A stretch of DNA of 64,000 nt from Methylorubrum populi (GCA_036946625.1 JAQIIU010000003.1:507961-571960); one strand, 5' to 3'. Shown: positions 48,407 to 59,230, counted from the first letter of the stretch. Notes: generated from the letters alone by a model not told the origin. Translations and numbers: made by a program.

Positions 48407-49666
48407 TCAGCCCGGCTGCTCGGTCATGCCGTCGATGAACAGGGCCCCCTTCGCGATCACCCGCTCGCCCACCGAGAGCCCTTCGATGATCTCGATGTCG
48501 TTGCCGTCGACGAGTCCGGTCTTCACCGGGCGGCTCTCCACGCTGTTGCCGGCGCCGAGCACCCAGACCCGGGCCTTGTCGCCCTCGAAGATCACCGCCT
48601 GCCGCGGCACCGCGCGGGAGACGGTCTCGCGCTCGTTGATGATGTGGACGCTGGCATACATCTCGGGCTTCAGGAGCCCCTTGGGGTTGTCGACCTCGGC
48701 GCGCACGACGATGCGCCGGGTGGCGGGATCGACCGAGGCGCCGATGAAGTTGATCCGGCTCTCGAAGGTCCGGCCCGGATAGGCGAGCGTCCGGAAGCGG
48801 ATGCGCTCGCCGAGATCGACCTTGGCCGCGTCGGTCTCGCGCAGTTGCGCCACGATCCAGACCCGGGCGAGGTCGCCGATGATGTAGGAGGGGTCGGAGC
48901 CGCCGGTGTTGATGTACTGGCCCGGGCCGATCTTGCGCTGGATGACGGTGCCCGACAGCGGCGCGTTGATCGTCGTCTCCGGGTTGATCGCGCCCTTGGT
49001 CTGGAGGGCCCGCATGTCGTCGTCGGCGAGGCCGAGGATGCGCAGGCGGTTGCGCACCGCCTCCAGGCCGACCTCCGCCGTCTTGGCGTCGTTCTGCGCC
49101 GTGGCGAGGTCGTTCTGCGCCGTCTGCAATTCCTTCAGCGTGGTGACGCGGGAATCGTAGAGGTCGTGCAGGCGCTTTTCCGTATTCGTGGCGTAGGAGA
49201 GCTGCGAGCGGGCCTTGTTGAGGATGTTGAGGGCGGCCAGGAAATCGTTCTGCGCCTGGACCATTTCGTTGGCCTGGAGCGAGAACAGCTTGTCGCCCTG
49301 CTTCACCTGCTCGCCGGAGCGGGCGAAGATGGTGATCACCCGGCCGGCATAGGGCGAGAACACCGGCGTCGCCCGGTACTCGTCGACGCTGATCTTCCCC
49401 TCGGTGGCGATATCCTCGTAGAACAGGCGCTGCTCGACCGGCACGGTGGTGACGGTGGCGAGCTGGCTCTCGGTCAGCACGAAGCGCCCCGGTCCCGCGG
49501 CGGTGACGGCGGCCGGCGTCGGCACCGCGGCATCGACCGCCTCGGGCCGCCCGTACCACAGGACGGCGCCCGCGCCGGCGCACAGCACGGCGGCGACGAG
49601 GAGCTGCGTGCGCAGCCGCATCGTCCTCGGCGTCAGGTTGTCCTCGCGCGCCCCGCCCATCGCCAT
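48407..49666 (-). CDS. RND efflux periplasmic adaptor (HlyD/CzcB-type membrane fusion protein)
   Basis: Links the pump to an outer-membrane channel. About 419 residues. One N-terminal membrane anchor (TQLLVAAVLCAGAGAVLWYG), lipoyl halves (FSPYAGRVITIFARSGEQVK and INAPLSGTVIQRKIGPGQYI), an alpha-hairpin coiled coil (AQNDFLAALNILNKARSQLS), beta-barrel (VWIVAQLRETDAAKVDLGER) and membrane-proximal domain. No metal-binding histidine-rich N-terminus is seen. Start could be ATG 49666, 49660 or 49621; all keep the anchor. Confidence 0.93.
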   Translation of the reverse strand: MAMGGAREDNLTPRTMRLRTQLLVAAVLCAGAGAVLWYGRPEAVDAAVPTPAAVTAAGPGRFVLTESQLATVTTVPVEQRLFYEDIATEGKISVDEYRATPVFSPYAGRVITIFARSGEQVKQGDKLFSLQANEMVQAQNDFLAALNILNKARSQLSYATNTEKRLHDLYDSRVTTLKELQTAQNDLATAQNDAKTAEVGLEAVRNRLRILGLADDDMRALQTKGAINPETTINAPLSGTVIQRKIGPGQYINTGGSDPSYIIGDLARVWIVAQLRETDAAKVDLGERIRFRTLAYPGRTFESRINFIGASVDPATRRIVVRAEVDNPKGLLKPEMYASVHIINERETVSRAVPRQAVIFEGDKARVWVLGAGNSVESRPVKTGLVDGNDIEIIEGLSVGERVIAKGALFIDGMTEQPG

Positions 49667-49705
49667 TTTGTCCCGATTCGACCCAGCGCCGCGTTTCAAC
49701 GGATC

Positions 49706-49720
49706 GGCACACAGTGTGCC
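49706..49720. promoter_or_regulatory. Candidate operator upstream of the metal efflux operon
   Basis: Perfect palindrome GGCACACAGTGTGCC (seven-base arms, one central base), 40 bases before the adaptor start. Size and position suit a dimeric repressor or activator. No regulator gene is adjacent. It sits in the 302-base gap 49700-50001, whose other half is repeat DNA. Confidence 0.5.
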
Positions 49721-49890
49721 AGTTGCTTCGGCCTCTCGCTTGCGCGCAACCGAAACTCCCGAATTGCGCCGTTACCGTGGCGGCTTGACGGGGGTATGAC
49801 GAGACCGGTTTCTCACAGATGAAGTAAGGGCGCCGGTTCGAAGCAGGGAGCGGGATTTTTTTCGTGGACCGCTCGTGCCGCTTCCTCGCC

Positions 49891-49983
49891 GTCATCGCGA
49901 GGCGAAGCCGAAGCGATCCAGGGCTCCGCCCTATCCGGAGCGGTCGCGCGACTGGATCGCTTCGCATCCGCTCGCGATGACGG
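49891..49983. repeat. Palindromic repeat family A, inverted pair (reverse arrangement)
   Basis: GTCATCGCGAGGCGAAGCCG and AAGCGATCCAG (49891-49922) face CTGGATCGCTTCGCATCCGC and TCGCGATGACGG (49952-49983). Here the GTCATC ends are outside, opposite to the other pairs. Lies 19 bases past the lepA stop. Confidence 0.85.
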
Positions 49984-50001
49984 CGCGGCGGGGCTGGCCC
50001 G

Positions 50002-51807
<1,806 letters not shown>

Positions 51808-51956
51808 CGGGGTCTCCGGCACGGCGGTCCCGTTGCGGGCTGGCGCGGCGCACGGCAGGTCTGTCGGGATTGGCTGGGGCGGGCATAGCAGCGGCGGACA
51901 CGCGCGCCAAGGCGGGGGGCGCCGCGGATGGTCCGCCCCCCGGGAAGATCGGCGCC

Positions 51957-52769
51957 TCAAGCCTCCGGGTGGGGAAGAGGGGCGTCCGTGCCGGAGCCGG
52001 CCCGTGCCGCGGCGGCCATCGCCACCAGGGTCTTGCGCAGGGCCTCCATGTCGCGCACCGGCTCCGGGTAGGTGACCCGCACCGTGCGCTCGGCAGCCAT
52101 CAGGTCGAGCCCCTCCGGGTCGAGCCCGGTGAGCCGCCAGCCCGTGCCCGCCTCGCCGACAGCGGCGGCGTAGAGGGCGAGCGCGTCGGCATGGTCGGCG
52201 TTCATGTGCGCGACGGCGCCGCGCTCGCCCGCGACGACCGCCTCGGCGCCGGCCATGTCGAGGAGCAGTTCCGCGCCCGTCAGCGTCGCCGCCTTGGCGA
52301 AGCCGCCGTTGAGATGGCCCGCCGTGGGGGCGAGGGCGAAGAAGCCGAAATCGGGAAAGTCCGCGTAGAGCTTGGCCTTCGGGTGACGCGCTAGGAAGCG
52401 CTCGCGGACCCGAGGCTCGTCGCAGCGCGCGGCGCGGCCGGTCACGGTCAGGCGGGGATGGGCGAGGGGATCGCCCTTGCCGCCGACCGAGAACAGCAGC
52501 GAGGCGCGGGGATCGCGATCGAGGTTGCGCGTATGCGCCGAGAGCCGCGACAGCAGCATCAGGGGCGTGCCGTCGCTGTCGGTGGCGAGGGTGACCAGGG
52601 AGGCGAAGGGCGTGCCGTCGGCCGCGTCGATCGTGGCGAGCGCGCCCGAGCGCACGCTGCGCAGGAGGTGGCGGGCGAGGCCGGTCGCGTCGAAGGGCGC
52701 CTGCGCCGCGGGCAGCGGCTCGGCCGGCCCGCGCCGTTCCCCTGCGGGCGGCATCGCGTCGTTGACCAT
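51957..52769 (-). CDS. HugZ-like heme utilisation / pyridoxamine-phosphate-oxidase fold protein
   Basis: Predicted 270 residues. N-terminal split-barrel flavin/heme domain ([60 protein letters not shown]) and a C-terminal DUF2470 domain with [14 protein letters not shown]. The combination is found in HugZ-type heme-binding or heme-degrading proteins and in related proteins of unknown substrate. ATG at 52769 has GGGGAGGAT upstream. Divergent from chvI. Confidence 0.87.
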   Translation of the reverse strand: MVNDAMPPAGERRGPAEPLPAAQAPFDATGLARHLLRSVRSGALATIDAADGTPFASLVTLATDSDGTPLMLLSRLSAHTRNLDRDPRASLLFSVGGKGDPLAHPRLTVTGRAARCDEPRVRERFLARHPKAKLYADFPDFGFFALAPTAGHLNGGFAKAATLTGAELLLDMAGAEAVVAGERGAVAHMNADHADALALYAAAVGEAGTGWRLTGLDPEGLDLMAAERTVRVTYPEPVRDMEALRKTLVAMAAAARAGSGTDAPLPHPEA

Positions 52770-53075
52770 AGAAAGCGATCCTCCCCAGATTTTGTGAGAA
52801 GCATAGCGCGGTGTGGGGTCGATGCAGAAGAGCCGGCGGCGCGGCCAGACGCGGCGCGTTGTCGGCCCTATCTCCTCTCCCGAAGTCCCTTGTCCCAAAC
52901 CGGCCGATACGGCCAAGCTTAGACTGCCGCTCGCTTTTTTCGAACGATGGTCGTAAAGGACGAGACCCACCGCACGGATGGCGGCCCCCGCATGGCGGAG
53001 GGCCGCGCATGGCCGTCGCGGGCCCCCAAGGACGCGCCAGGGGCGGCGCGCGCGTCGTCAAGTCAGGGAAACCGC
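52770..53075. other. Divergent intergenic region between HugZ-like gene and chvI
   Basis: 306 bases without a gene. No clear hexamer pair or operator palindrome was seen; there is a T-run (CTTTTTTCG) near 52935. Confidence 0.5.
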
Positions 53076-53789
53076 ATGCCCACCATCGCCCTCGTCGACG
53101 ACGACCGCAACATCCTGACCTCCGTCTCGATCGCGCTGGAGACCGAGGGCTACCGGATCCAGACCTACACCGACGGCGCCTCGGCGCTCGACGGCCTGCG
53201 TCACTCCCCGCCGGACCTGGCCATCTTCGACATCAAGATGCCGCGCATGGACGGGATGGAGCTTCTCAGGCGCCTGCGGCAGAAATCGGACCTGCCCGTG
53301 ATCTTCCTCACCTCGAAGGACGAGGAGATCGACGAGTTGTTCGGCCTGAAGATGGGCGCGGACGACTTCATCCACAAGCCGTTCTCGCAGCGCCTGCTGG
53401 TGGAGCGGGTCAAGGCGGTGCTGCGCCGCTTCGCCCCGAAGGACGCCACGCCCGGCGGGGCCGCCCGCGAGGCCGACGCCGCCGCCCGCTCGCTGGAGCG
53501 CGGCCAACTGATGATGGACCCCGAGCGCCACACCTGCACCTGGAAGGGCGAGCCGGTGACGCTCACCGTCACCGAGTTCCTGATCCTGCAGGCGCTCGCG
53601 CAGCGCCCGGGCGTCGTGAAGAGCCGCAACGCCCTGATGGACGCGGCCTACGACGATCAGGTCTACGTCGACGACCGCACCATCGACAGCCACATCAAGC
53701 GCCTGCGCAAGAAGTTCAAGGTGACCGACCAGAGCTTCGACATGATCGAGACGCTCTACGGCGTCGGCTACCGCTTCAAGGAGGGTTGA
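53076..53789 (+). CDS. chvI: Two-component response regulator ChvI
   Basis: OmpR/PhoB-type regulator of envelope, acid and host-related genes in alphaproteobacteria. Predicted 237 residues. Receiver domain with acidic pocket VDDD (7-10), phospho-acceptor D52 in [11 protein letters not shown] and K101 in FIHKPF; winged-helix domain from about 140 ([43 protein letters not shown]). The start [11 protein letters not shown] matches family members. Followed 23 bases later by its sensor. Confidence 0.97.
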   Translation: MPTIALVDDDRNILTSVSIALETEGYRIQTYTDGASALDGLRHSPPDLAIFDIKMPRMDGMELLRRLRQKSDLPVIFLTSKDEEIDELFGLKMGADDFIHKPFSQRLLVERVKAVLRRFAPKDATPGGAAREADAAARSLERGQLMMDPERHTCTWKGEPVTLTVTEFLILQALAQRPGVVKSRNALMDAAYDDQVYVDDRTIDSHIKRLRKKFKVTDQSFDMIETLYGVGYRFKEG

Positions 53790-53812
53790 GGCGCGGCGAT
53801 CCGGCTGAAACG

Positions 53813-55657
53813 ATGCTCGCCCCCCTGTTCCGCCAGTCCGAGTCCGATGGGGCTCGCCGCGGCTTCCTCGCGCGCCTGACCCATTCCCTCACCCGCCCGC
53901 CGCTGACCTGGCCGCGCGACCTGTGGAACGCGGTGGGCCAGCGCGCCTCGTCGAGCCTGACGCGCCGCATCGTGGTGCTCAACCTCGTCGGGCTGATCGT
54001 CCTGCTGTTCGGCTTCCTCTACCTGAACCAGTTCCGCCAGGGGCTGATCCAGGCCCGCGTCCAGAGCCTGCTGATCCAGGGCGACATCATCGCCGGCGCC
54101 ATCGCCGCCCAGGCCTCCGTCGAGACCGACACGATCCGGGTCGATCCCGACCGGCTGCTGCAGCAGCAGGCCGGCGAGGGCCGGGACGTCGACGACGATC
54201 CCGCCTCGCTCGCCTTCTCGCTCAACCCCGAGAAGGTCGCGCCCCTGCTGCGCCGCCTCGTGACGCCGACGGGCAACCGCGCCCGGGTCTACGACCGCGA
54301 GGGGAGCCTGCTGTTCGACACCCGCTCGCTCTACGCCCGCGGCGACATCACCCGCGGCGACACCGTGGCCCGGCCGCCCAAGCCCAACGTGCTGGAGCGG
54401 ATCTGGGACTTCTTCGGCACCCGCATCCTCGGCCTCGTCGTCAGCGAGCGCTCGCCCCAGGAAGAGGCCGGTCCCCAGGACGGGCGTGCCTTCCGCGAGG
54501 TCCAGGCGGCGCTGAACGGCTCGCGCGGGACGATCTCCCGGCGCAACGAGCGCGGCGAGACCATCGTCTCCGTGGCGGTGCCGATCCAGCGCTCGGGCTC
54601 GGTGCGCGGCGTGCTGATGGTCTCGACGCAAGGGGGCGAGATCGACCGGGTGATCGCCTCCGAGCGCTTCGGCCTGCTCCAGGTGTTCCTCGTCGCGGCC
54701 GCCGTGATGCTGGTTCTGTCGATCCTGCTCGCCGGCGCCATCGCCGGACCGGTGCGGCGCCTGGCCGACGCCGCCGAGCGGGTGCGCCGGGGCATCAAGT
54801 CGCGCCAGGAAATTCCCGACTTCACGGGCCGCACCGACGAGATCGGCCACCTCTCCGGCGCCTTGCGCGACATGACCCAGGCGCTCTACCGGCGGCTCGA
54901 CGCCATCGAGAGCTTTGCCGCGGATGTCAGCCACGAGCTGAAGAACCCGCTCACATCCCTGCGCAGCGCGGTCGAGACCCTGCCGCTCGCCAAGACCGAC
55001 GAATCGCGCAGCCGGCTGATGCAGATCATCCAGCACGACGTGAAGCGCCTCGACCGGCTGATCTCCGACATCTCCGATGCTTCGCGCCTCGACGCCGAGC
55101 TCGCCCGCGCGGAGGCGCGCCGCGTCGATCTCGGCAAGCTGCTCACCACCGTGACCTCGGTCGCCAACGAGCGGCGGCGCGGGAACGCGGCGCTGATCCG
55201 GTTCGACGTCGAGCGGCCCGGCGGCGAGGTCGAGGATCCGTTCCGCATCATCGGCCACGACAGCCGGCTGGGACAGGTCGTCAACAACCTGCTCGACAAC
55301 GCCCGCTCGTTCTCGCCGCCGGGCGCCAAGGTGCGGGTGGCGCTGCGCCGCCTCAAGGGCGAGGTCGAGTTCGTGGTCGAGGACGAGGGACCGGGCATCC
55401 CCGAGCACGCCCTGGAGCGGATCTTCGAGCGCTTCTACACCGACCGGCCGGAGCAGGGCTTCGGGCAGAACTCCGGCCTCGGCCTGTCGATCTCGCGGCA
55501 GATCATCCAGGCCCATCGCGGCACGATCCGTGCCGAGAACCGGCCCGGCCCGGCCGACGAGGAGGGGCACCCGACGGTACGCGGCGCCCGCTTCGTCGTG
55601 CGCCTGCCGACCGCGCCGCGTGCCGACCGCTATGGCGACGACGACCTCGCCGCATGA
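53813..55657 (+). CDS. chvG: Sensor histidine kinase ChvG/ExoS
   Basis: Predicted 614 residues. Two membrane helices (about 50-68 and 287-308) bracket a periplasmic sensor domain (YLNQFRQGLIQARVQSLLIQ, RARVYDREGSLLFDTRSLYA); HAMP region (GPVRRLADAAERVRRG); dimerisation helix with phospho-histidine H374 in FAADVSHELKNPLTSL; ATPase with VNNLLDNARSFS, DEGPGIP and GLGLSISRQII. In Rhizobiales it controls exopolysaccharide and envelope genes together with ExoR. Stop overlaps the hprK start as ATGA. Confidence 0.96.
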   Translation: MLAPLFRQSESDGARRGFLARLTHSLTRPPLTWPRDLWNAVGQRASSSLTRRIVVLNLVGLIVLLFGFLYLNQFRQGLIQARVQSLLIQGDIIAGAIAAQASVETDTIRVDPDRLLQQQAGEGRDVDDDPASLAFSLNPEKVAPLLRRLVTPTGNRARVYDREGSLLFDTRSLYARGDITRGDTVARPPKPNVLERIWDFFGTRILGLVVSERSPQEEAGPQDGRAFREVQAALNGSRGTISRRNERGETIVSVAVPIQRSGSVRGVLMVSTQGGEIDRVIASERFGLLQVFLVAAAVMLVLSILLAGAIAGPVRRLADAAERVRRGIKSRQEIPDFTGRTDEIGHLSGALRDMTQALYRRLDAIESFAADVSHELKNPLTSLRSAVETLPLAKTDESRSRLMQIIQHDVKRLDRLISDISDASRLDAELARAEARRVDLGKLLTTVTSVANERRRGNAALIRFDVERPGGEVEDPFRIIGHDSRLGQVVNNLLDNARSFSPPGAKVRVALRRLKGEVEFVVEDEGPGIPEHALERIFERFYTDRPEQGFGQNSGLGLSISRQIIQAHRGTIRAENRPGPADEEGHPTVRGARFVVRLPTAPRADRYGDDDLAA

Positions 55658-56172
55658 GCGGGGCCGGGACGCCCGACGGCGGAGCGCCGCGGGAGACGGT
55701 CCATGCGAGCTGCGTCCTCCTCGGCGAGGCCGGCGTGCTGATTCGGGGGGCGTCCGGTTCGGGCAAGTCGGCCCTGTGCCTCGCGCTCCTCGACCGGTTC
55801 TTCCTGGAGGGCCGCCACGCCCGCCTCGTCGGCGACGACCGGATTCGGCTGGAGGCGCATCACGGCCGCCTCGTCGCCCGGCCCCATCCCGTTCTCGCCG
55901 GACTGATCGAGGTCCGGGGCCTCGGCATCCGTCGTCTCGCCACGCACGCATCGGCCGCGGTCCTGCGGCTCGTGGTCGATCTGATCGCGGAAGCCGAGCG
56001 CCTGCCGGCCGAGGCGGACGCGACCGCGCGGCTCCTCGGCGTGGCGCTGCCGCGGCTCGCCCTTGAACCGCACCATCCGCGCGAATACCTGATTCGCGAG
56101 GCGCTCCGATCCGGCGTGGCAATGCGGACGCACCCGGCCGCTCTCGTGCCCGGCGGCGCCCGCGACGTGTAG
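55654..56172 (+). CDS. hprK: HPr kinase/phosphorylase, short alphaproteobacterial form
   Basis: Phosphorylates HPr on a serine. Predicted 172 residues, containing only the catalytic domain; the N-terminal domain of Gram-positive HprK is absent, as usual in this class. P-loop GASGSGKS (G32-S39), LVGDDRIRLEAHHGRL with the aspartate pair, and VRGLGIRRL. Translationally coupled to chvG. Its target is the HPr gene 0.7 kb downstream, which keeps the regulatory serine. Confidence 0.93.
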   Translation: MSGAGTPDGGAPRETVHASCVLLGEAGVLIRGASGSGKSALCLALLDRFFLEGRHARLVGDDRIRLEAHHGRLVARPHPVLAGLIEVRGLGIRRLATHASAAVLRLVVDLIAEAERLPAEADATARLLGVALPRLALEPHHPREYLIREALRSGVAMRTHPAALVPGGARDV

Positions 56173-56296
56173 CGCGGCCGCCACCGCCGTGGCATGGTGA
56201 GGCATCGCGTTACGCAAAACGCCGCGATCCGCTTGCGCTTCACCTTGCGCTGCACAAGATGGCGTCTCCGCTCACAGGGCGTCGGAACACGCTTCG

Positions 56297-56698
56297 ATGA
56301 TTGGAATGGTGCTCGTCACCCACGGCCTGTTGGCGACCGAATTCAAGGCCGCCCTGGAGCACGTCGTCGGCCCCCAGAAGCAGATCGAGACCATCACGAT
56401 CGGGCCTGAGGACGACATGGAGCTGCGCCGCGGGGACATCATGTCGGCCGTCTGCCGGGTCGACTCCGGCAACGGCGTCGTGGTTCTGACCGACATGTTC
56501 GGCGGTACGCCCTCGAACCTCGCGCTGTCGTGCATGAACGGCGGCCAGGTCGAGGTGGTCGCCGGCATCAATCTGCCGATGCTGATCAAGCTCGCCAGCG
56601 TGCGCGAGGCCGAGAGTCTCGGCGACGCCGTGCTCCATGCGCAGGAAGCGGGCCGCAAGTACATCAACGTCGCCTCGCGGGTTCTTGCGGGCAAGTAG
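56297..56698 (+). CDS. PTS EIIA component, mannose family (regulatory)
   Basis: Predicted 133 residues. Active histidine H9 in MVLVTHG; LTDMFGGTPSNLALSCM and the PMLIKLAS motif are characteristic. No EIIB, EIIC or EIID follows, so this EIIA probably acts as a phosphorylation-state reporter rather than in sugar transport. Lies between hprK and HPr. Confidence 0.94.
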   Translation: MIGMVLVTHGLLATEFKAALEHVVGPQKQIETITIGPEDDMELRRGDIMSAVCRVDSGNGVVVLTDMFGGTPSNLALSCMNGGQVEVVAGINLPMLIKLASVREAESLGDAVLHAQEAGRKYINVASRVLAGK

Positions 56699-56845
56699 CG
56701 CCCCCCGTCGTCCCGTTCGCAGCGCCCCACGCCTTTCCTTCGCCCCGCTCCCGGCTTAACCAACCCCTCCCGAGCCCGGCCGGCGCAGGGTGCCGCGGCA
56801 CCGCGCCCGATCGGAGCGGCGCGAGGAGGGGAGCCCGGCACAGCG

Positions 56846-57169
56846 ATGAGCGAGAGCGTGGACGGCGAGGTCGAGCCGCAACCCGAGATTCCCGAGGGCG
56901 GCCACGTCCGGATCCTGCCGATCGTCAACCGCCGCGGCCTGCATGCCCGCGCCTCGGCGAAGTTCGTGCAGACGGTGGAGCGCTTCGGCGCTGCCGTCAC
57001 GGTGACCCGCGGCGGCGAGACGGTGGGCGGCCGCTCGATCATGGGCCTGCTGACCCTGGGGGCGGCCAAGGGGACCACCATCGCCGTGGTCGCCGTCGGC
57101 GAGGATGCCGGGGCCGCCCTCGACGCGATCGAGGCGCTGCTGGCCGACAGGTTCGGCGAGGACGAGTAG
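56846..57169 (+). CDS. HPr phosphocarrier protein (Npr-type)
   Basis: Predicted 107 residues, with an acidic extension of about 20 residues before the HPr fold. Phospho-histidine H33 in RRGLHARASAKF; regulatory serine S64 in GGRSIMGLLTL. Receives phosphate from an Enzyme I encoded elsewhere and can be serine-phosphorylated by the neighbouring HPr kinase. A second, separate HPr domain exists in FruB in this window. Followed by a family A repeat pair that may end the transcript. Confidence 0.95.
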   Translation: MSESVDGEVEPQPEIPEGGHVRILPIVNRRGLHARASAKFVQTVERFGAAVTVTRGGETVGGRSIMGLLTLGAAKGTTIAVVAVGEDAGAALDAIEALLADRFGEDE

Positions 57170-57210
57170 GTTTTCGCCCGCGAAGCGGTCGTTTCGGAGA
57201 GGTCGGCGGC

Positions 57211-57291
57211 CTGGATTGCTTCGCCTGACGGCTCGCAATGACGGACGAGGCAGACTCACATCGTCATTGCGAGCGAAGCGAAGCAATCCAG
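57211..57291. repeat. Palindromic repeat family A, inverted pair
   Basis: CTGGATTGCTTCGCCTGACG to GCAATGACGG (57211-57243) faces CGTCATTGCGAGCGAAGCG and AAGCAATCCAG (57262-57291). Immediately 3' of the HPr gene and of the GIY-YIG gene on the other strand. Confidence 0.88.
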
Positions 57292-57326
57292 AGCGCGACC
57301 CCGGCCGGTCGCGCCTGCGGGGAATA

Positions 57327-57614
57327 TCAGGCGAGATCGGGGTAGAGGTCGCGCCAACCGGGGTTCAGCATCTCGATCAGGGCCAGCTTCCTGCTTCTCG
57401 ACCCAGCCTTGATCTGCTTTTCGCGTGAAATGGCCTCGACCATCGTCTCGTGCGGCTCGTACCAGACCAGAAGCTTGCAGCCGTAGCGGGTCGTGAAGCC
57501 AGCCATCAGCCCCTCGCGATGTTCATAGGCACGTCGCGAAAGGTTCGAGGTAACACCCGTATAGAGCGTCCCATTGCGTGCACTCGCCATGATGTAGACG
57601 ACGGGCTGCCGCAT
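57327..57614 (-). CDS. GIY-YIG nuclease domain protein (UPF0213-like)
   Basis: Predicted 95 residues, a stand-alone GIY-YIG fold. The signature reads VVYIMASARNGTLYTGVTSN, then the catalytic arginine in LSRRAYEHR and the metal-binding glutamate in AISREKQIK. No DNA-binding domain is attached. Such single-domain proteins are common and functionally obscure. Family A repeat pairs lie on both sides (57211-57291 and 57684-57756). Confidence 0.87.
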   Translation of the reverse strand: MRQPVVYIMASARNGTLYTGVTSNLSRRAYEHREGLMAGFTTRYGCKLLVWYEPHETMVEAISREKQIKAGSRSRKLALIEMLNPGWRDLYPDLA

Positions 57615-57683
57615 CGATCGCGTCCTGGAGCCGTATCATTTTCCGGCACAATCCTAGCGTTCAAATTTGCAGATGTCGCGCTC

Positions 57684-57756
57684 CTGGATTGCTTCGCTTC
57701 GCTCGCAATGACGGTGCGGGCTACCGTCATTGCGAGGCGAAGCCGAAGCAATCCAG
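57684..57756. repeat. Palindromic repeat family A, inverted pair
   Basis: CTGGATTGCTTCGCTTCGCT to CGCAATGACGG (57684-57714) faces CGTCATTGCGAGGCGAAGCC and GAAGCAATCCAG (57725-57756). It lies upstream of the GIY-YIG gene and 3' of the CobW-family gene. Confidence 0.88.
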
Positions 57757-57851
57757 AGCGCGACGGCGCCGGACGAGGTTGTCGCTGTCCGGCACACCCT
57801 GCGTCCGCGCGAACGCCCGACGCCGCGTCATGGCGAGCGGAATGGCGCCCG

Positions 57852-58946
57852 CTACCCCCCTGGGATCGCCAGCGGATTCTCCGTGAGCGCCGCCCGGTCC
57901 GGCGTGTCCGGGGCGGCCTTGCCCAGGAAGGCGTCCCAGATCCGGCGGACGAAGGCCGGGTCGAGGTCGCGCACGATCAGCACCAGCCGCGAGCGGCGGT
58001 CGGCGTCGGGCCATGCGGGCAGCGTCACCGGCGCGTGGACGACGTGCTGCACCCCGTGGACCACCACCGGATACCCGGGGTCGTCGGCGAGCGCCACCAG
58101 CCCCTTGAGCCGCAGGAGCTTCGGCCCGTGGGCCGAGCGCAGGAGATCCAGAAACATCTCGAAGGCCGGCCGCGGCACCGGCGCGTCGCTGGTCAGATGG
58201 AAGGCGCGGATCGCCGCATCGTGGCGGTTGACGTCGTGATGATGGTGGCCGTGCTCGTGCCCGTGGCCGTGATCCTCGGCACCGAGCCAGGCGCGCACGT
58301 CCTCACCCTTGCCGTCGAGGCCGAACAGGCCCCCGAGCAGACACGTCGCCGGCACGTCGGAGCCGTGGATCGCCGCGCCCGGATTGAGGGTGGAGAGCCG
58401 GTTTCGAAGCCCTTCGGGCTCGGCGCCGGGCAGGTCGGCCTTGGTCAGCACGAGGTGGTCGGCCACCGCCGCCTGCCGCAGGGCCTCGCCGTGGGCATCG
58501 AGGGTGCCGGCGCCGTTGACCGCATCGACCACGGTCACGACGCCCTGGAGCCGGAAGCGGATCGCGAGATAGGGGTGGTAGATCAGCGCGTGCAGGATCG
58601 GGGCGGGGTCGGCCAGTCCCGTGGTCTCGATCACGACCCGGCGGAACGGGTCGATGCGGCCGTTGTCGCGGCGCCGCAGGAGGTCTTCGAGCGTCGCGAT
58701 CAGGTCGCCGCGCACGGTGCAGCACAGGCAGCCGGCCCCGAGCAGGATCATCCCCTCGTCGACCGTCTCGATCAGCAGGTGGTCGAGCCCGACCTCGCCG
58801 AACTCGTTGACGATCACCACCGTGTCGGCGAGCGCCGGATCGGTGAGCAGGCGGTTGAGCAGCGTGGTCTTGCCCGCACCGAGGAAGCCCGTGAGCACGG
58901 TGAGCGGGATCGGCTCGGGGCGACCGGGTTTTTCGGAGTGGGGCAT
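57852..58946 (-). CDS. CobW/COG0523 family G3E GTPase (metal chaperone)
   Basis: Predicted 364 residues. GTPase domain with Walker A TGFLGAGKTT (G20-T28), NEFGEVGLDH, the metal-binding CxCC motif GCLCC (72-76), ETTGLADP, and base motif TKAD. A histidine-rich loop EDHGHGHEHGHHHHD lies near 230-245, followed by the CobW C-terminal domain. Such proteins deliver zinc or cobalt to client enzymes; the histidine loop favours zinc. No client gene is adjacent. ATG at 58946 gives MPHSEKPGRPEPIPLTVLTG. Confidence 0.93.
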   Translation of the reverse strand: MPHSEKPGRPEPIPLTVLTGFLGAGKTTLLNRLLTDPALADTVVIVNEFGEVGLDHLLIETVDEGMILLGAGCLCCTVRGDLIATLEDLLRRRDNGRIDPFRRVVIETTGLADPAPILHALIYHPYLAIRFRLQGVVTVVDAVNGAGTLDAHGEALRQAAVADHLVLTKADLPGAEPEGLRNRLSTLNPGAAIHGSDVPATCLLGGLFGLDGKGEDVRAWLGAEDHGHGHEHGHHHHDVNRHDAAIRAFHLTSDAPVPRPAFEMFLDLLRSAHGPKLLRLKGLVALADDPGYPVVVHGVQHVVHAPVTLPAWPDADRRSRLVLIVRDLDPAFVRRIWDAFLGKAAPDTPDRAALTENPLAIPGG

Positions 58947-59000
58947 GGTGGGACGGCTTTCGAGATAGCTCGCGAGATAGCTCGGTTGCGCTGCGGCACC

Positions 59001-59086
59001 CCCTCTCCCCGCCCGAAGTCGGGCCGGCCCGACTTCGGTAGCCGCCTGCTGACCCCGGGCAGGCCCGGGATCAGGCGGGGAGAGGC
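59001..59086. repeat. Composite palindromic element upstream of the CobW-family gene
   Basis: A perfect 26-base palindrome at 59013-59038 (CCGAAGTCGGGCC and its complement) is followed by a CCCGGGCAGGCCCGGG palindrome and flanked by CCTCTCCCCGC / GCGGGGAGAGG arms. It can form a large cruciform 55 bases before the CobW-family start. In the 375-base gap 58947-59321 this and the hairpin at 59231 are the only structures; no gene is seen. Confidence 0.75.
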
Positions 59087-59230
59087 CCTCGGGCACCCCA
59101 CCGTGCCTGCGGGAAGCGGCGGCGGAGCCGAAGGGCGGCGAGGGGGCTTTACCGGAAGAGGCCCGTCCTGAACCGCCCCCTCACCTTCGGCTGCCGCCTC
59201 GCTTCATGCCCCGACGAGGGGCATGAAGCC

